Assembly: GCF_000165425.1 (NCBI RefSeq)
Contig: NW_001799626.1
Location: 1 to 56,012 of the forward strand
Origin: Paramecium tetraurelia
Lineage: Eukaryota > Ciliophora > Oligohymenophorea > Peniculida > Parameciidae
Reading direction: 5' to 3'
Length of the DNA: 56,012 nt
Positions within the stretch are counted from its first letter, which is position 1. Every line of letters begins with the position of its first letter. The notes below the pieces were generated by a model. The model saw nothing but the letters and a program-made list of their open reading frames with translations. It had not been told where the DNA came from and ran no database searches. The translations under genes and the position numbers were made by a program. Positions 12,792-25,483 of this stretch are shown here, one piece after another.

Positions 12792-13646
12792 TCAAAGTAA
12801 CTTAACTAATTTTTCATAATTATTTTACAAGAAATCAATTATGATTGCCAATTATTCCAAATGGCCTTCTTTCTTATTTTGAAATCGATTCAATCCTTTA
12901 ATGCCCATACTTGCTTTCTCCAATTTGGCTACTTGTTTTTGGGCTTGAGATATTTGAAATTTCAAGACTTGATACAAGATTTCTCTATCTTTTGCATCAA
13001 AATGGGGATCACTGAAAACATTCTTGAGTAATTGAATCTTGCGATTTGAAGTCAATTCGTTTTCCATTTAATTTGTTTGTAGGATCAACAAATCTTGAGC
13101 AGTGACACTATTTTACAATAACTTGGGTTATCTCCTTAGATACCTATCATAATCCTATCGATCCAATCTCACCTTAAAAACATCGTCGAATGATAGGAAG
13201 TTCAATATTTATTGGAGAGTGTATTGAATGGCTCTACTCAAATGATGTTTGTATGTCTTATCAAAATGTTTGTTCTAAAACTTTCTATCCCTCTCTCTCT
13301 ATTCATATCGTTACTTGAATTGATCGTAGATTGGCTACATGGGTGTCACACTATAAAAGAGTTTTTTATTCTCAATAAAATTAGTTATTATTTATTTTTT
13401 CATCAATCTGGTTACTGCTGGCTTCGATTTCAATCTATTATTCTGTCTAACCGTTTCTGGTTTCAACAATTGCTTATCCTTACTTGCATTGCTCAAATCT
13501 CTTTTGTCATACACTTCTCCCTGGCAATCGACGTGCCTATTGGAGATGCAATTATTGTAAAAGTAGGGACTTTGTCTCTTGTATTCTTCTCTCTCAGTGT
13601 ATGGCGAGGTGATAAAGTTTGGTTCAGAGATAAGGTGTTTTCTCAT
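12792..13646 (-). CDS. Hypothetical protein with basic N-terminus and helical C-terminus
   Basis: ATG at 13646-13644, TGA at 12794-12792. About 284 codons read without interruption once TAA/TAG are Gln. The N-terminal third is basic and Tyr/Arg-rich (MRKHLISEPNFITSPYTERE). The middle has an Arg/Gln-rich stretch (KQRYEQRERDRKFQNKHFDK). The C-terminal third is a probable coiled coil (LKFQISQAQKQVAKLEKAS). I do not recognise a family. The open frame opposite it on the + strand at 13212-13694 is an antisense shadow. Confidence 0.7.
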
Positions 13647-13848
13647 ATCGTAAAAATATTATTTATTTATTCATCAATTATTCCATCGATGTGAAAAAAG
13701 AGACATGTAATTATTATGAATAGAATTATTAATAATTATATTAATATATAATTTATAACAGATGGAGTTAGCTATCATCATGAGTTAGTTTCAATAAGCT
13801 ATATACTAATTGTAATGCGCATTGCGTAAAAATAAAGAAAACGATATT

Positions 13849-14257
13849 ATGAAATCCATGTTGAGGATCATATTCGCTAATGATATCTACGAAGTCGATT
13901 AAGAATAAGTCAAACACTTGGAGAAGACCTTCTATTTGGACACTGATACAGCTAGCATTCTTTCAATCTTATTGAGCTCATTTTAGACAAATGGTAATCA
14001 TTATAATTTTTACATTAGGATTCCCAGAATTAGAAGATTATCTAAATCTATTGTTGTATCGCATAGATTGTGGAATTTGTTTATTAGAATGTCATTCTTC
14101 CTATTCTTCCAGTCCACTTCAATTTTACTCGAAATATGAAGTAAATGAAAGAATACAAAAGGAAGAATGCATCAAAAAGAAAATCAAAAAGTAAAAAAAG
14201 AAACGCTCATCCAACCCATCAAATAATGATAATTAATGTAATAAAAGAAAAGATTGA
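13849..14257 (+). CDS. Small basic hypothetical protein
   Basis: ATG at 13849, TGA at 14255-14257. One clear 25-nt intron at 13994-14018 joins the two exons in phase 1. The 128-residue product has a mixed N-terminal half (LRIIFANDIYEV, then LDTDTASILSILLSSF) and a Cys-containing middle (RIDCGICLLEC). The tail is strongly basic (IKKKIKKQKKKR), like a nuclear localisation signal. I do not recognise a family. It is the first of three small + strand genes in a row, the next two being zinc-finger proteins, so a nuclear role is possible but unproven. Confidence 0.65.
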
Positions 14258-14362
14258 GTTACTTACTATTTTTAAATTTTATTAGCATAACAAAATAATA
14301 TATACAAATATTATTATAATAATGATATTCCGTAATTGTGATTGTCCATACTATAAATATAA

Positions 14363-14944
14363 ATGAAATACGAACACTCAGATAAAATAGAAGAATAAAC
14401 AATCAAACTCGAAGAACTCATAACTCAAGTCCAATAAGATTTACAAGAAATAGAGTAATACAAAAATAATTGTTAAAACAAATGCTAATATTGTTAACTG
14501 GTTCATAACACTTAAAATATGTCATTTAAGAATTGCATCCAAAACTTATTCTAGAAATCCAAATAACTAATAAACAAATACGAATCAAATCAAAATAGAA
14601 CTGTTTTAATCAATAGATTCAGAAGCAGGAAACAACTATTACTAAAATTTTATAAGAAGAGATCCTAAGAAGGTTGGTTGATTCAGCAAATCTAAAAATG
14701 GAATGAGTTTCTAAAGAGTTATGAGAGGACAAGATTTTACCCTGGAAAAATGGCAATACATTAGAGATGGACCTTCTATGTGATAAAGGTGTATCATTGT
14801 CAGTATTGTTTTAAAGAATTCAAGTCAACCTACCGAACTAAATATCACATGAAAAAGCATTGCAGAAAACGGTCAATTCTATTTGCAGAGAAGGAACCAA
14901 TAGTTAAGAATAAAATCATGAAGACTATCTTTAAATAATTCTGA
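14363..14944 (+). CDS. Single C2H2-type zinc-finger protein (paralogue 1)
   Basis: ATG at 14363, TGA at 14942-14944; 193 codons, no intron. An N-terminal acidic/coiled segment is followed by a Cys cluster (CQNKCQYC at about residues 37-44). A basic region comes next, then a C-terminal finger YHCQYCFKEF...YHMKKHC with Cx2C, a Phe and two His. A Trp/Tyr module precedes the finger (SYER....P.......W). The same module and finger occur in the next gene, so the two are tandem paralogues. Probably a nucleic-acid-binding protein; no known family beyond the finger. Confidence 0.72.
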
Positions 14945-15028
14945 TTATAATTAATTACAAAATATTATATACATTACTCATATTATAAATTATGGAAAAT
15001 TTTCTTAAGGATTGGATAATAAAATATA

Positions 15029-15529
15029 ATGCAATACAACAGTGATTCGAGTGTAGAAATCATTTTAATTGAGAATGAAAAGTCAAATAGTTTTAGAGAG
15101 TCAAAAAATAACAAAGCTTAGATAAAGAAGTTATTTCAACAAGGAATGAATTTGATTAAGAAGGATGAGGTTCTAAAGGGTAGTCCGTAGATTTATGAGT
15201 TGGCCAAGAGGAAACTTATAAGTTGGAAGAAGCATTTGAAAGGGCTGTTGAAATAGCATAAGGATGAGAAGATCGTTGAACTGTTGGAGAAGAAGAGGAA
15301 GGCTTTGAGTTAGTATGAAAGGAGTGGAATTCATCCTGATGTTGTAGTGAAGAAGGGATATTGGGTTGTTTTCATGGAGTACAGATGGGAGTGTAGGAAA
15401 TGCAAGAGATAATTCATGGAGAATAAATACGCCAAGAAACATATGGCAATAAGGTGTTTTAAGGGGGAATCTAATCAAAAATCAGAAGAGAAATAAGTTA
15501 TAATAAAGAAGATATTCAAGAGAGCGTGA
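15029..15529 (+). CDS. Single C2HC/C2H2-like zinc-finger protein (paralogue 2)
   Basis: ATG at 15029, TGA at 15527-15529; 166 codons, no intron. The N-terminus is acidic and polar and the middle is very Lys-rich. The last 60 residues hold SQYERSGIHPD, then a Trp-rich strand and WECRKCKRQF...YAKKHMAIRC. The metal ligands look like Cx2C plus His and Cys (C2HC). It matches the module of the preceding gene in order and spacing. The ATG at 14992 is out of frame, so the 15029 start is used. Confidence 0.72.
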
Positions 15530-15579
15530 TAAATGTGAATTGTTTAGTTAAATTTGATATAGTTATTAAAACAATTAAA

Positions 15580-18236
15580 ATGAAACAGACAAGAGTTCAA
15601 TCTGCTGCTACAAATTCTCGTCTTCGAGATAATCATTATGATCCTAAGGTGCACGCTAAGGCTTGGATTGCTCCAGGTACATGTTGAAATTTAAATTAGG
15701 AATCTTTAATTAACTACCTAAGTATGAGCATTTAGATTCTGGTCTAGTGGTCATTCATTAGAAGAATAACAAAATGAAAAAGTTTAAGGAATTGTCTGAA
15801 TTAAACTAAGAGATTGAGTAAATGCAACAGAAAGATGAATTCAGAAAGTTTAAGGAGTTTGAGAATCTATATAATGGCGATTTGGTTGTGACAATTGAAT
15901 ATTGGTATACATTTGAGTAACAGTCAATAGTACAAATTGTGCTCAGCATGCAGGTTCAACTAGACATGACGAAGAGAAATATTATACATTCGCCACCAAT
16001 TTAAAATAGGAACTCATTTAGTAATATCCAACAGCTAAAGTTTACTTGAAACCATTGATTTATGATCCCCATGATAATTCAATAGACACCCTCTATATTT
16101 AAAGGCGAATTGGAGCATTTGAAGTACAGGTCTGCTCAAAGAATAGAGATCAAGTTAAAAAAGGGTTACTATTTTCCAAGTTGAATACTAAGATGTGGCC
16201 AAACTACACAGAAGTCATTGAAAGAGTCAGTGATTATTTGAACACTGCTCCATTGGAAATTTATGTCAGCTTTGGTGAGAACATCACTGGCAATCTAAAT
16301 AACATTGAAGTCGCTCTGATTCCACATAGACAAGACAGACCATAATCAAGTTCTCACGGATATCTTCACAGACCAAAAGAACCAATAGAACTGCCACGAA
16401 AGAAAGAAAAATCATTGCTAAAACTAATAATCAAGGGTACATCAAATTATAAGATGTTCCTGTTGATGTATATGTTGTTGAAGTGCAAGAATCTAATGAT
16501 TATCTTAATGAACAATTGTTATTGAACATGGTCGAAATGGCTGAACAAAGTAATGATACAATACAAGTTGTTATTAAACTGAGAAAACAAACTCATTCAT
16601 ATTTGGACTTTAAAATATTTACTTAATAGGGTTCGAATATAACTGAAGCCAAAATTACTATAACAAATCTTCAAACGCAAGAAAGTATGTTATCAAGAGA
16701 AATCGAACCTGGCAGATATGAAGCCATCTTAGAACCTAATTAATACGCTTTCACTATTTAAAAGAGAGGTTACAAAGAATTAAGTCAAAATTTTGATGCA
16801 GTTTAAGGAGTCAATGAATTTAAATTGATCCTTGAAGTAGATCCAAATGATCAATAACCAATTAAGCCACCTTAGTCAGCCAAATAATTATAACCAATAC
16901 AAAAACCAAGTAGTGCAAGACCAACTAGTGCTTAAAGATCATAATAGGGTAGTAATACTAATCAATCTTAATTATAAATGAGTAAATAATAATAATAGCA
17001 ATAACAACAACAACAACACTAATTATAATAGTAATCATAGTTACCACCTAAACCAAAGTCTTAATAATAGTCTATGCAATCTTATGAGTAACCTGAATAT
17101 ATGGAACCAACTAAATAAGAAGCTATATCAAATCCTAATAGACCTATTTCAGGTTATAAATCTACATAGGTTTTTATATATGATCCATACACTAATTTAC
17201 CAATCGAGGGAGTTTAAGTCATTTTGAATGAAGAATCTACAAAACAAGCATAGACATATGTAACCGATCAGGAAGGAACTTGTAGAATAATTTTATAAGG
17301 TGTCTTGGAAGGGAAAATGGTGATTTAAACGTATTCTATTATTTTTAATTGTTTTTAGTGAAGGATACTTCCCAATAGTTGAAGAGTATGGAACAACATA
17401 ATCTAAAATGAATTTGTATCAATTGAGAGAATTGTCATTTCCTTTGATTCAACATCTGGAGGACAAGAATTCAGTTATGATTTTAGTTTAAACCAATGTA
17501 GAAGTGATGCCAATAGACATCAAGATGATTCTACCTGATAACGTGCAGATTGATTAGAGTCATCAGAACGTACTGTATGACTTGAATGATGAATCTGGAT
17601 GCTAAAGAATTATAGTACATGATCTTCATACGAGAAAAGGTGTGTATAGAATCATTGCAGACATAATTGAACCTGATTATGTACACCCTCAACATTTGAA
17701 AGTGTACATCATAACAAACAAAGATTTGAAATTAGTTGATGTCCCCAAGACCATTAATTAAGAGTAGATCTATTGGGATATTGGTGTAATTTGTGGTAAT
17801 ATATACAATTCATTAATTAATAGCTCCAAATTCTGGATTTCTGGAGATCAACACTCCCACTGATGAAATTTTGAAGAGGGATAAATACCTCAAGGATTAT
17901 CAGAGTTTGTTGCAATTCTTGAAGAATTCTAAGAATATGGATCTTAAAACCATCTTGGGATTCAATGACAAGGAGAGACTCGAATTACAAGGAGATGTCT
18001 TTGTGTAGAAAGATAAGATTAAAAACACTCTTGATAAGTATGGGTTCGAAGCAATCACTAATCTTGATTATTTGATATATTCAGCCATGATGTCTAATGG
18101 ATTGTACAGTTTCAAAAGACTGGAGTAGAAGTTTGGCAATCTAGATTTTGAGTTCATATTTGATGATGAGAATTCAACTAGTAAACAGAAGGAGATGAGT
18201 GAGGATGAACCTTATGATGATGATTATGATATATGA
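15580..18236 (+). CDS. SelW/Rdx-like plus Ig-like beta-sandwich multidomain protein
   Basis: ATG at 15580, TGA at 18234-18236. Introns fit at about 15679-15701, 15906-15931, 17332-17359 and 17800-17827. After a short N-terminus there is a thioredoxin-like Rdx domain (VVTIEYCTNCAQHAG, CxxC), as in the SelW/SelT/SelH group, with Cys rather than Sec. It runs to about 16320 (IYVSFGENITGNLNNIEVAL). Several CarboxypepD_reg-like beta domains follow (TNNQGYIKLQDVPVDVYVVE; VTDQEGTCRIILQG). A Gln-rich linker lies at about 16850-17110. The C-terminus is helical and ends in an acidic D/Y tail. Between about 16300 and 16390 the frame changes and I cannot assign a convincing intron, so a frameshift or atypical intron is present. 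Function unknown. Confidence 0.75.
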
Positions 18237-18254
18237 AATTATTATTAAATTAAA

Positions 18255-21200
18255 ATGACTGATAAATTATATACATTTTCGACTCTATTTGGTAATGTTA
18301 ATAACTGATAACTTATAGAATACAAATATGAAAACGTAAATCCAAAAGGTAACTATGTTTAAAGATTTCAATCGAAAAACAGGAAGATCACTTCTAATCG
18401 CCCAGATTATGAATTGCCCAATAACTCAATCCAAACCAGTAAATACACCATAATCAACTTCATTCCAAAACAACTATATGAGCAATTCTCTAAATTAGCA
18501 AATATCTATTTTGTGGTAATACAATAATGTTACAAGTAGATTATAGGAGCTCTGCAAATGATTCCAGAAGTTTCAATCAGTTCTGGAGTTCCGACAATTT
18601 ATCTACCTCTAGGCTTTATTATCCTGATAAGTGGAGCTAAGGATTTCTATGAGGATTACAAACGTCGTATATCTGACAATGAAGAAAATAGACAACCTAT
18701 TTTAACCTACGATGGTTACAAATTTGTGTCCATACCCTCAAGTTCACTTTATGTGGGTTAGATCATAAAAGTTCATTAAGACGAAGTCGTGCCTGCTGAC
18801 ATCCTCATACTCAGAAGTAGTGAGCAGAAGGGTATCTGTTATGTTGAAACCAAATCATTGGACGGAGAAACAAATCTTAAATAAAAGAATGTACACATAG
18901 ATCTATTATAAACTTATACCTCAGATGACTGCTTTGGTTAGGAGGATAAGAGAATTATTTTAAAATACTAGGCACCCACTCCTTATCTTTATTAGTTCAT
19001 AGGAGAAACAACCAACTCATAATAGAAGGTGTCTGCTATGAATTTCAATAATTTCATTCTCAGAGGGTGCAATCTAAGAAACGTCAAGTATGTTTTTGGA
19101 TTGGTGACTTATACAGGGAAGGACACCAAAATAATAATGAATTCAACCAGAGCAAGGTCTAAACGAAGCAAATTGGAACAGCAAATGCAGAAATTCATAC
19201 TCATAATCTTTTTAACCCAATTAATCTTGTGCATAGTGGCATCCATCGTTTATGCAATATCGTTTTATAATAAAAGGAATTAATTAAGTTATTTATATAT
19301 AGAGCCTTCTGATAATGAATATAACATAGCTTATAACTTCTTTGTTAGATTTGGTAATTGGATACTCATCTTTACAAATTTTGTGCCGATATCTTTATTG
19401 GTCACATTGGAGATGGTGAAGTTTATTCAAGGCAAATTTATGACTTTGGATGAAAGATTAAATTAACCTAAAGTACAATCATCAAATTTGAATGAAGAAA
19501 TGGGTTAAGTAGAACATATATTTTCAGACAAAACTGGTACATTAACGTGTAATATTATGGAATTTAAATAAATAATCATGTATTAAATTCAATAAATCTA
19601 ATAAGAGGTAATTAAAATTATGGTGATGTAAATGAAAATTAAGAGGATTACTTAAGCAACGATGAAATACTTTCATATCCACAAGTTACGAATGTAGATT
19701 TTAGAGATAAAAAGCTTATAGAGGCAATCTAAGATGAGAATCACTTTATGCACAAATAAGTGAAAGATTGTCTATTAATGCTAAGCATTTGTCATACTGT
19801 GATTGCTGATTTGAAAGATAATAAATTAATATATAATGCCACATCTCCAGATGAATTGGCTTTATTGAATTTTGCTAGATTTGTGGGATTTGAATTTTTG
19901 GGTACTGATGAGAATGGAATAAAGAGAGTGAGATATCAAAATGACATCCTGGAATTCCAATTGTTGGAGGTATTTGAATTCACTTCTCAACGAAAACGAT
20001 AATCTATAGTGGTATAGATGAGAAATTCAAAGGATAATATCATATTGTATTCGAAGGGAGCAGACTCAATTCTATTATCAGAGACAAAGTTGTCTAAGAA
20101 GGAATTGCAGAGTGAGGATTACCATAATCTGGAAAACAAATTGCTTGATTATGGCAAGGTTGGATTAAGAACATTGGTTCTATGCAAAAGGACAATAGAT
20201 ATTTAGACATATTAAGAATGGAACAAGAGGTATTAAGAAGCAGCATAGAGTCTTGAAAACAGAGAAGAGAGAATGTAAACATTATAAGATGAACTAGAAA
20301 AGAATTATGAAATCTTGGGAGCAACAGCAATAGAAGACAAACTGCAATAGAATGTAGCAGAGACAATATCAGCAATTAAATAAGCAGGAATTAAGGTATG
20401 GGTCTTAACAGGAGATAAGATAGAAACAGCGATAAACATAGGATACTCTTGTCAATTACTCACAAATGAATTGGTGTAACATGTAGTCGATGAAAAAATG
20501 GAATCACTTGTAGTGGAGAAGTTGAATGAGACAATAGGCTTGATTAGTAAGTAACCACATAATTAACATGCCCTAATTATCTCAGGAGATGCCTTACTGC
20601 ATTCTTTGAAACCACATATTCGCAAAAACATGATTCAGATAGGCGAATCATGCAACGTAGTATTGTGTTGTCGTGTAAGTCCAAAGTAGAAATAGGATGT
20701 AGTTACATTGATTAGGAATCAAAAGAAGAATGTGTGTACTTTGGCTATTGGAGATGGAGCCAATGATGTAAATATGATAACAGCAGCACATGTGGGAATA
20801 GGCATCAGAGGAGTGGAAGGACAATAAGCATCTAGAGCTGCTGATTATAGTGTATAAGAATTCCAAGAGTTGAGAAGACTATTGTTTTACCATGGAAGGG
20901 AATGCTATAGGAGAAACAGTACTTTAGTGTGTTACACCTTCTATAAGAACATCTTGGTTGTGCTTCCGCAATTTTGGTATGGAATCTTATCGATGTACTC
21001 TGCTTAATCCTTATATGACACATTCATTTATTAGCTATTCAACATATTGTATGCAGCCTTGCCAATCATGATCTATGGAGTCTTTGATGAAGAACATGAT
21101 TCGGATGCTCTAACCGAAAATTCTCAATATAACTATTACGAATAAGGTCCTTAGGGTAAACTATTCAATCTTAAGATATTTCTATTTTGGGTGTTCCAAG

Positions 21201-21826
21201 GATTGTGGCAGACATCCATCATTTGTTTCTTTCCTACTTTCTGTATGTCATCCAACTTCATCGATGATAATGGATACATGCAACATCTGTGGGCTTAAGG
21301 CACAATGATTTTTGGATTAGTTATTGTTGTTTGCAATCTAAAAGTCCTCATATTCTCAAATGTTTACACTCCCGCTTTATTAGTAATAATGATTATTATT
21401 CATTTTAGGGAAGCATATCTTTTAGTATGCTCTCGTATTTGATTTCCTGGATTATATTGGATAATATCAGTCAGGCTGAAGCTTATGTTGTTTTAGAGAG
21501 GTATGATTAAATATTTTATTTGTAGTTTATTTGCAACTCCGAACTTCCATTTTGGGAATGTTCTAGTTATTGTAACCATTGCGGCCATTGATTCGGCTAT
21601 CAATTTGAAGTTAAGGAAGATGATGATTGCCTCGAAAAAGAAGAATCAACCGATTTATTAGCAACCAGAGAAGAATGAACAAATAATCAAAGTGATTAAT
21701 AGAGCCAATACTGGATTCGCATTCAATTATTTGGATGTAGATGAACTTGAAAATCAAGAAAAAATTGAAGTATATAACCTAGAAAATTAAGTGGTCCCAG
21801 AAAACTTTAATAACAATATATATTGA
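18255..21826 (+). CDS. P4-ATPase (phospholipid flippase), catalytic subunit
   Basis: ATG at 18255, TGA at 21824-21826; about 1,140 residues, normal for the family. Motifs in order: TM1-2 region ([12 protein letters not shown]), [11 protein letters not shown] (actuator DGET), [14 protein letters not shown] (P4-specific PISL), [11 protein letters not shown] with the phosphorylated Asp, KGADSI (nucleotide binding), [16 protein letters not shown] and [12 protein letters not shown] (P-domain hinge), then six C-terminal TM helices. Introns of 24-28 nt lie at 18290-18316, 18514-18537, about 19580-19605, 21382-21407 and about 21501-21525. The enzyme moves aminophospholipids to the cytosolic leaflet and usually needs a CDC50 partner, which is not in this window. 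It starts 18 bp after the preceding stop. Confidence 0.96.
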
Positions 21827-21869
21827 TTAATGTTATATTGTATTGTTTTAGTATTTAAAATTATTCAAT

Positions 21870-22916
21870 TCAAATTCTTGATTACTATCTTATAATGACA
21901 TTCAGTCGAGCATTTTCATCAATATAATAATTTAATTAATTTTTTAAATTCTCTATCAAATACATATTCTTTTATTCATATATTAAACCCTACTATATAT
22001 GAGAAAACTCTTCAGAAATCTTCTTCAATTCATTCTTCAATTACTCTATCTCCTATTCCTATTTCACCTACTATTACTCCATCTATTTCTTTAATTCATA
22101 CTCCTTCTGTATTACACTATGTAATCTATCATTCTCCATACAAAGCATCAAATATCTCTACTGCAATTATTGCAAGGGCATCAATTGCTATTAAGATTGC
22201 AATTTGACTTTCAAAGAGTCAACCTCAAACTTCAATTGAGTAACTTATTGTTGTGATTGACTCAAGCTCTGACTAGTTGCATGTATTTACTAGGTCTTAT
22301 GTGTTATTTCATCCTATAATTCCTTATTAAATTTATCAATGATCTAATATTATTGATCTTTTTGTTAAGTCATAAATTACACCTTCTGATTTATGGTATT
22401 TAAAGTGTTTCGAATTTCTTGATTCTCCAAATTCTTCTCTTCCAATATTGCCTTGAACTTGAAGATTTCTTAGTCTTTTACTTATAATTATTACCTGAGC
22501 AATTGAGTTTCATCCTGATTTTTATTTTGAGAATGACATTAAGATTCCAATTGATGATGCAAATCCTTGATTACTTCTTATTTTATTTTAATTTCCTTCA
22601 ATTGTTATTCAGACACTTTGGATATCTATTCCAATTCGTTCACCAATCTTAGTTGATCCTAATACATCTTGTCATAACTGTGTTTGAGATTCTCGTAATC
22701 AATTGCCTATTAATTGATCTGATCCTTCATTTTTTAATTGTGCTATATCAATATTTTTATCTCTTTCTCTTTCTCCGGATCACTAGTATTCTACCTCTTC
22801 TGCTGTTACTCATTCCCTTTAGAAAATTGAGGTTATGATGGACTGAAATGCTATTGAGTTGATGGACTTATTCTCAACGGAGAAAAGATGTTTTCTTTTC
22901 TGTGCATTAATGGCAT
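21870..22916 (-). CDS. Long coiled-coil protein
   Basis: ATG at 22916-22914, with an alternative in-frame ATG at 22907. TGA at 21872-21870. About 349 codons without an intron. The first 70 residues are Ser/Pro/Gln-rich. The rest is nearly continuous heptad-patterned Glu/Lys/Gln/Leu (for example KHSYDKMYQDQLRLVNELEQ). Gln is written with CAA, CAG, TAA and TAG mixed, typical of Paramecium. Probably a structural cytoskeletal or basal-body protein; no family identified. It is tail to tail with the flippase gene (43 bp). Confidence 0.8.
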
Positions 22917-23068
22917 TATCTATTAAGATGGCTAAAAGACAAGCCTTCTCTCAATTGGGGCTGTGTATTACATTTTCTGTTAAATATTTTAATCTTAAAT
23001 AAATAATATATATATTGTTATATTAGAAAGTTCTCTACAACAATTTTAGATTTAATTTATAAATAAAG
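22917..23068. promoter_or_regulatory. Shared divergent upstream region (152 bp)
   Basis: The coiled-coil gene (-) and the OSCA-like channel gene (+) start from opposite ends of this AT-rich stretch, so promoters for both must lie here or inside the genes. No specific motif is recognised. Confidence 0.4.
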
Positions 23069-25420
23069 ATGGAGATTGAATTAACCAATCAGACTCAATC
23101 CTCCAATTGCAGCCGAGAATTAGATAAATCAGAATTTAGAGATACTTTTAATATTTTCTAAATCCCTCCCAACTTCGAATTAGCCATAGCACATAGGGTA
23201 TACCAAATGGATGATTATGTAGAAATCCACCTATGTACAAGAATTAAATAGCAATGGCGAAATATGCCCTTGCTGTGGCAGAACAATAGCAACCTCAACT
23301 TTGCCAATTTCAATTGATTTAAAAGTAATATCCTCTCCCGGAGATGGGGCTTCCACCTACTTCTTACTACTAAAGATCTTTATCATTTTATTTTCGATTG
23401 ATTTGTAATCCCTATAAAAGTAATAATAGATTTATTTTTGGTTTATATTCAATCATTACAAATACAATCGGCTTTTAATGCAAGATGAGTAGGATTTGTG
23501 CTAAGAACTTTATCACCTTTACTTCAACATTAAACAGGAATACTTCAATGTATCTAATTCATCAATCCCTAGAACCACTGACATCTTCTATTCACTATTG
23601 TAAGTCCTGAGTTAAGCTTCAATGTTAGGATATATCATTTGGTATGCATACACAGATGAATACTTTAAGTAGATGCTGGTACTAAACGATGAACTTATAA
23701 TCGCAGGATTAACATAATTTTAAGAAGTCGAGGAATCTGTCATTACTCTTAATAAATCTGAACTCTTAGATAAATTTCAAGTTTAAAGTCTAGATTCTTT
23801 GTGTTTTGTCTATAAGATGAATCACTTTAAAAAGGAGATCCAAAAGTAGATCTTAAAGAGAGTTAAATAAGATGGTCTGTAAGATTGAATACTAATATTA
23901 TTAGAAACTTGATTGACGCTATTTCACAGACTTGTAATTTGTAACATGTATTGAGAGATTTCTTAAATGAATAAACTTATTTCCAATCTGCTACTGCACT
24001 CTTTATTACAAAACCCATGATTCAGAAAAACTAAACAGAAAGATCCTACTTTGTTGGAGGCTATAATGTAAGACCAAGCGATGTAAACTGGTTAGTCAAT
24101 TAATCAGGTTAGAAATCAAAAACTTGCAGTTGGATTTTGATAATCAGTGGATATGTGATTCAAGTATTAATTGCTAATTTAATTCTTACTCAATTAACAC
24201 TATTAAATGAAAACGAAGATTCTACTGAAAATGGGAATTAAGTCTTAGGAAAAGGATAAGAAATATTATAGTCATTATTCATAACAATAGCCATCATCTT
24301 CATCAATGAATTCATGATTATGTCAATTAAACCATTGATAGGTCTATTGAATCTGCCATCCTAACACAACACCTAGATCTTTGTTATGCTGATGCTCTCT
24401 ATCTTCTATTTTATACTGTAAATGTCCATCGTTGTTGATTTAAATCTACAATAAAAACAAGGAAACATGCAAAATGAAATGTGGAAACAAGGTGGAGCTT
24501 TGGAAACATACTTTTCAATTTCTATAGGAAATGGGTTATCTGCCTTATCAGAAACCTTCTTTGATGCTGAATATTTCCTACATATACTCTTAAGAAAATG
24601 GCATTATTATCGAATGAAAAAATGTAAACTAGTTTAATATGAATTGAATTAACTTTATGAAAAAGAAAGCCTAACTTGGACTGATAAAATTGCTTTTATG
24701 AACTTTTTGATCTTTGCGAGTATTCTCTTTAGCTAATTTCTCCCCATTTGTCTACCTGCATGCATTATTGTCCTGATATTAACCTACTACTTATAAAAAT
24801 ATCTATATTTGAATCGCTACTCAAAATCAAATGACAATAAATATAATCCTCATATCATAGTGTAACTTCCCTTCTACATGATCCTGTTAAATCAATTTGC
24901 CATCATCTAAAGTATGGTTCAATATTTCCTAATTGGAAAAAGACCTGTTGATTTAATAGAGAATACTGAGTCAAATGATTTATCCATGGGTCATACTGAT
25001 ATCATCTGGCTAACAATCTAAATAGTCATTTTATTTACTATTTATTTCATCCAAAAATTGTTTTTTAAAAAGCACAAAGCCCTATCTTAGCATTAAAGTA
25101 TTCGACTAAGCGAATCTGACCTAGATTAATTCAAAACACTTGATATAAAACAACTAGTATCAATATTGTAATTTTAGGGTTTCGTTGCAAATAATCCATT
25201 AATGAATATTGGAAAAATAGAAAACTTTATTGGAAGGAAGTATGAAGAACTTACTAATGATGAACTCAATAATTATTTATAAAGCATGAAACATTCCCCA
25301 TAGGATTAGTTTTTGTAATCATTGTCTGTAGACCTATATAATAAATTATACAAAAAGTAAATTCTATTTTAATTTAAGAATTAACAAAATTATTAAAATA
25401 TAACCTTCTGCCATAATTGA
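23069..25420 (+). CDS. OSCA/TMEM63 (CSC1-like) mechanosensitive cation channel
   Basis: ATG at 23069, TGA at 25418-25420. Introns fit at about 23199-23223, 23407-23431, 23550-23572 and 23880-23905. An N-terminal extension with an ICPCCGRT cysteine motif precedes TM0 (LFIFGLYSIITNTIGF). A cytosolic loop follows (SLDSLCFVYKMNHFKKEIQK), then SATALFITKPM and YNVRPSDVNWLVNQSG, which match the FxTF...A and PxPxDxxW signatures of the family. The multi-TM RSN1_7TM region comes next (QFLPICLPACIIVLILTYYL), then a polar tail. Family members are stress-gated Ca2+-permeable channels of plasma or contractile-vacuole membranes. A fragment of this gene (24922-25041) is duplicated at 41261-41379. Confidence 0.88.
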
Positions 25421-25456
25421 TTGAATTATTGTTTTTATATTTATTTATTTAATTTC

Positions 25457-25477
25457 TTATATATATATATATATATT
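25457..25477. repeat. AT dinucleotide microsatellite
   Basis: About ten AT units lie between the convergent stops of the channel gene and the large membrane-protein gene; the length may be unreliable in the assembly. Confidence 0.8.
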
Positions 25478-25483
25478 TATAAA

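Noticed and set aside
13212..13694. 160-codon hydrophobic + strand frame
   Set aside because: Exactly opposite the well-coding 12792-13646 gene; hydrophobicity comes from complementing Lys/Arg/Gln-rich codons.
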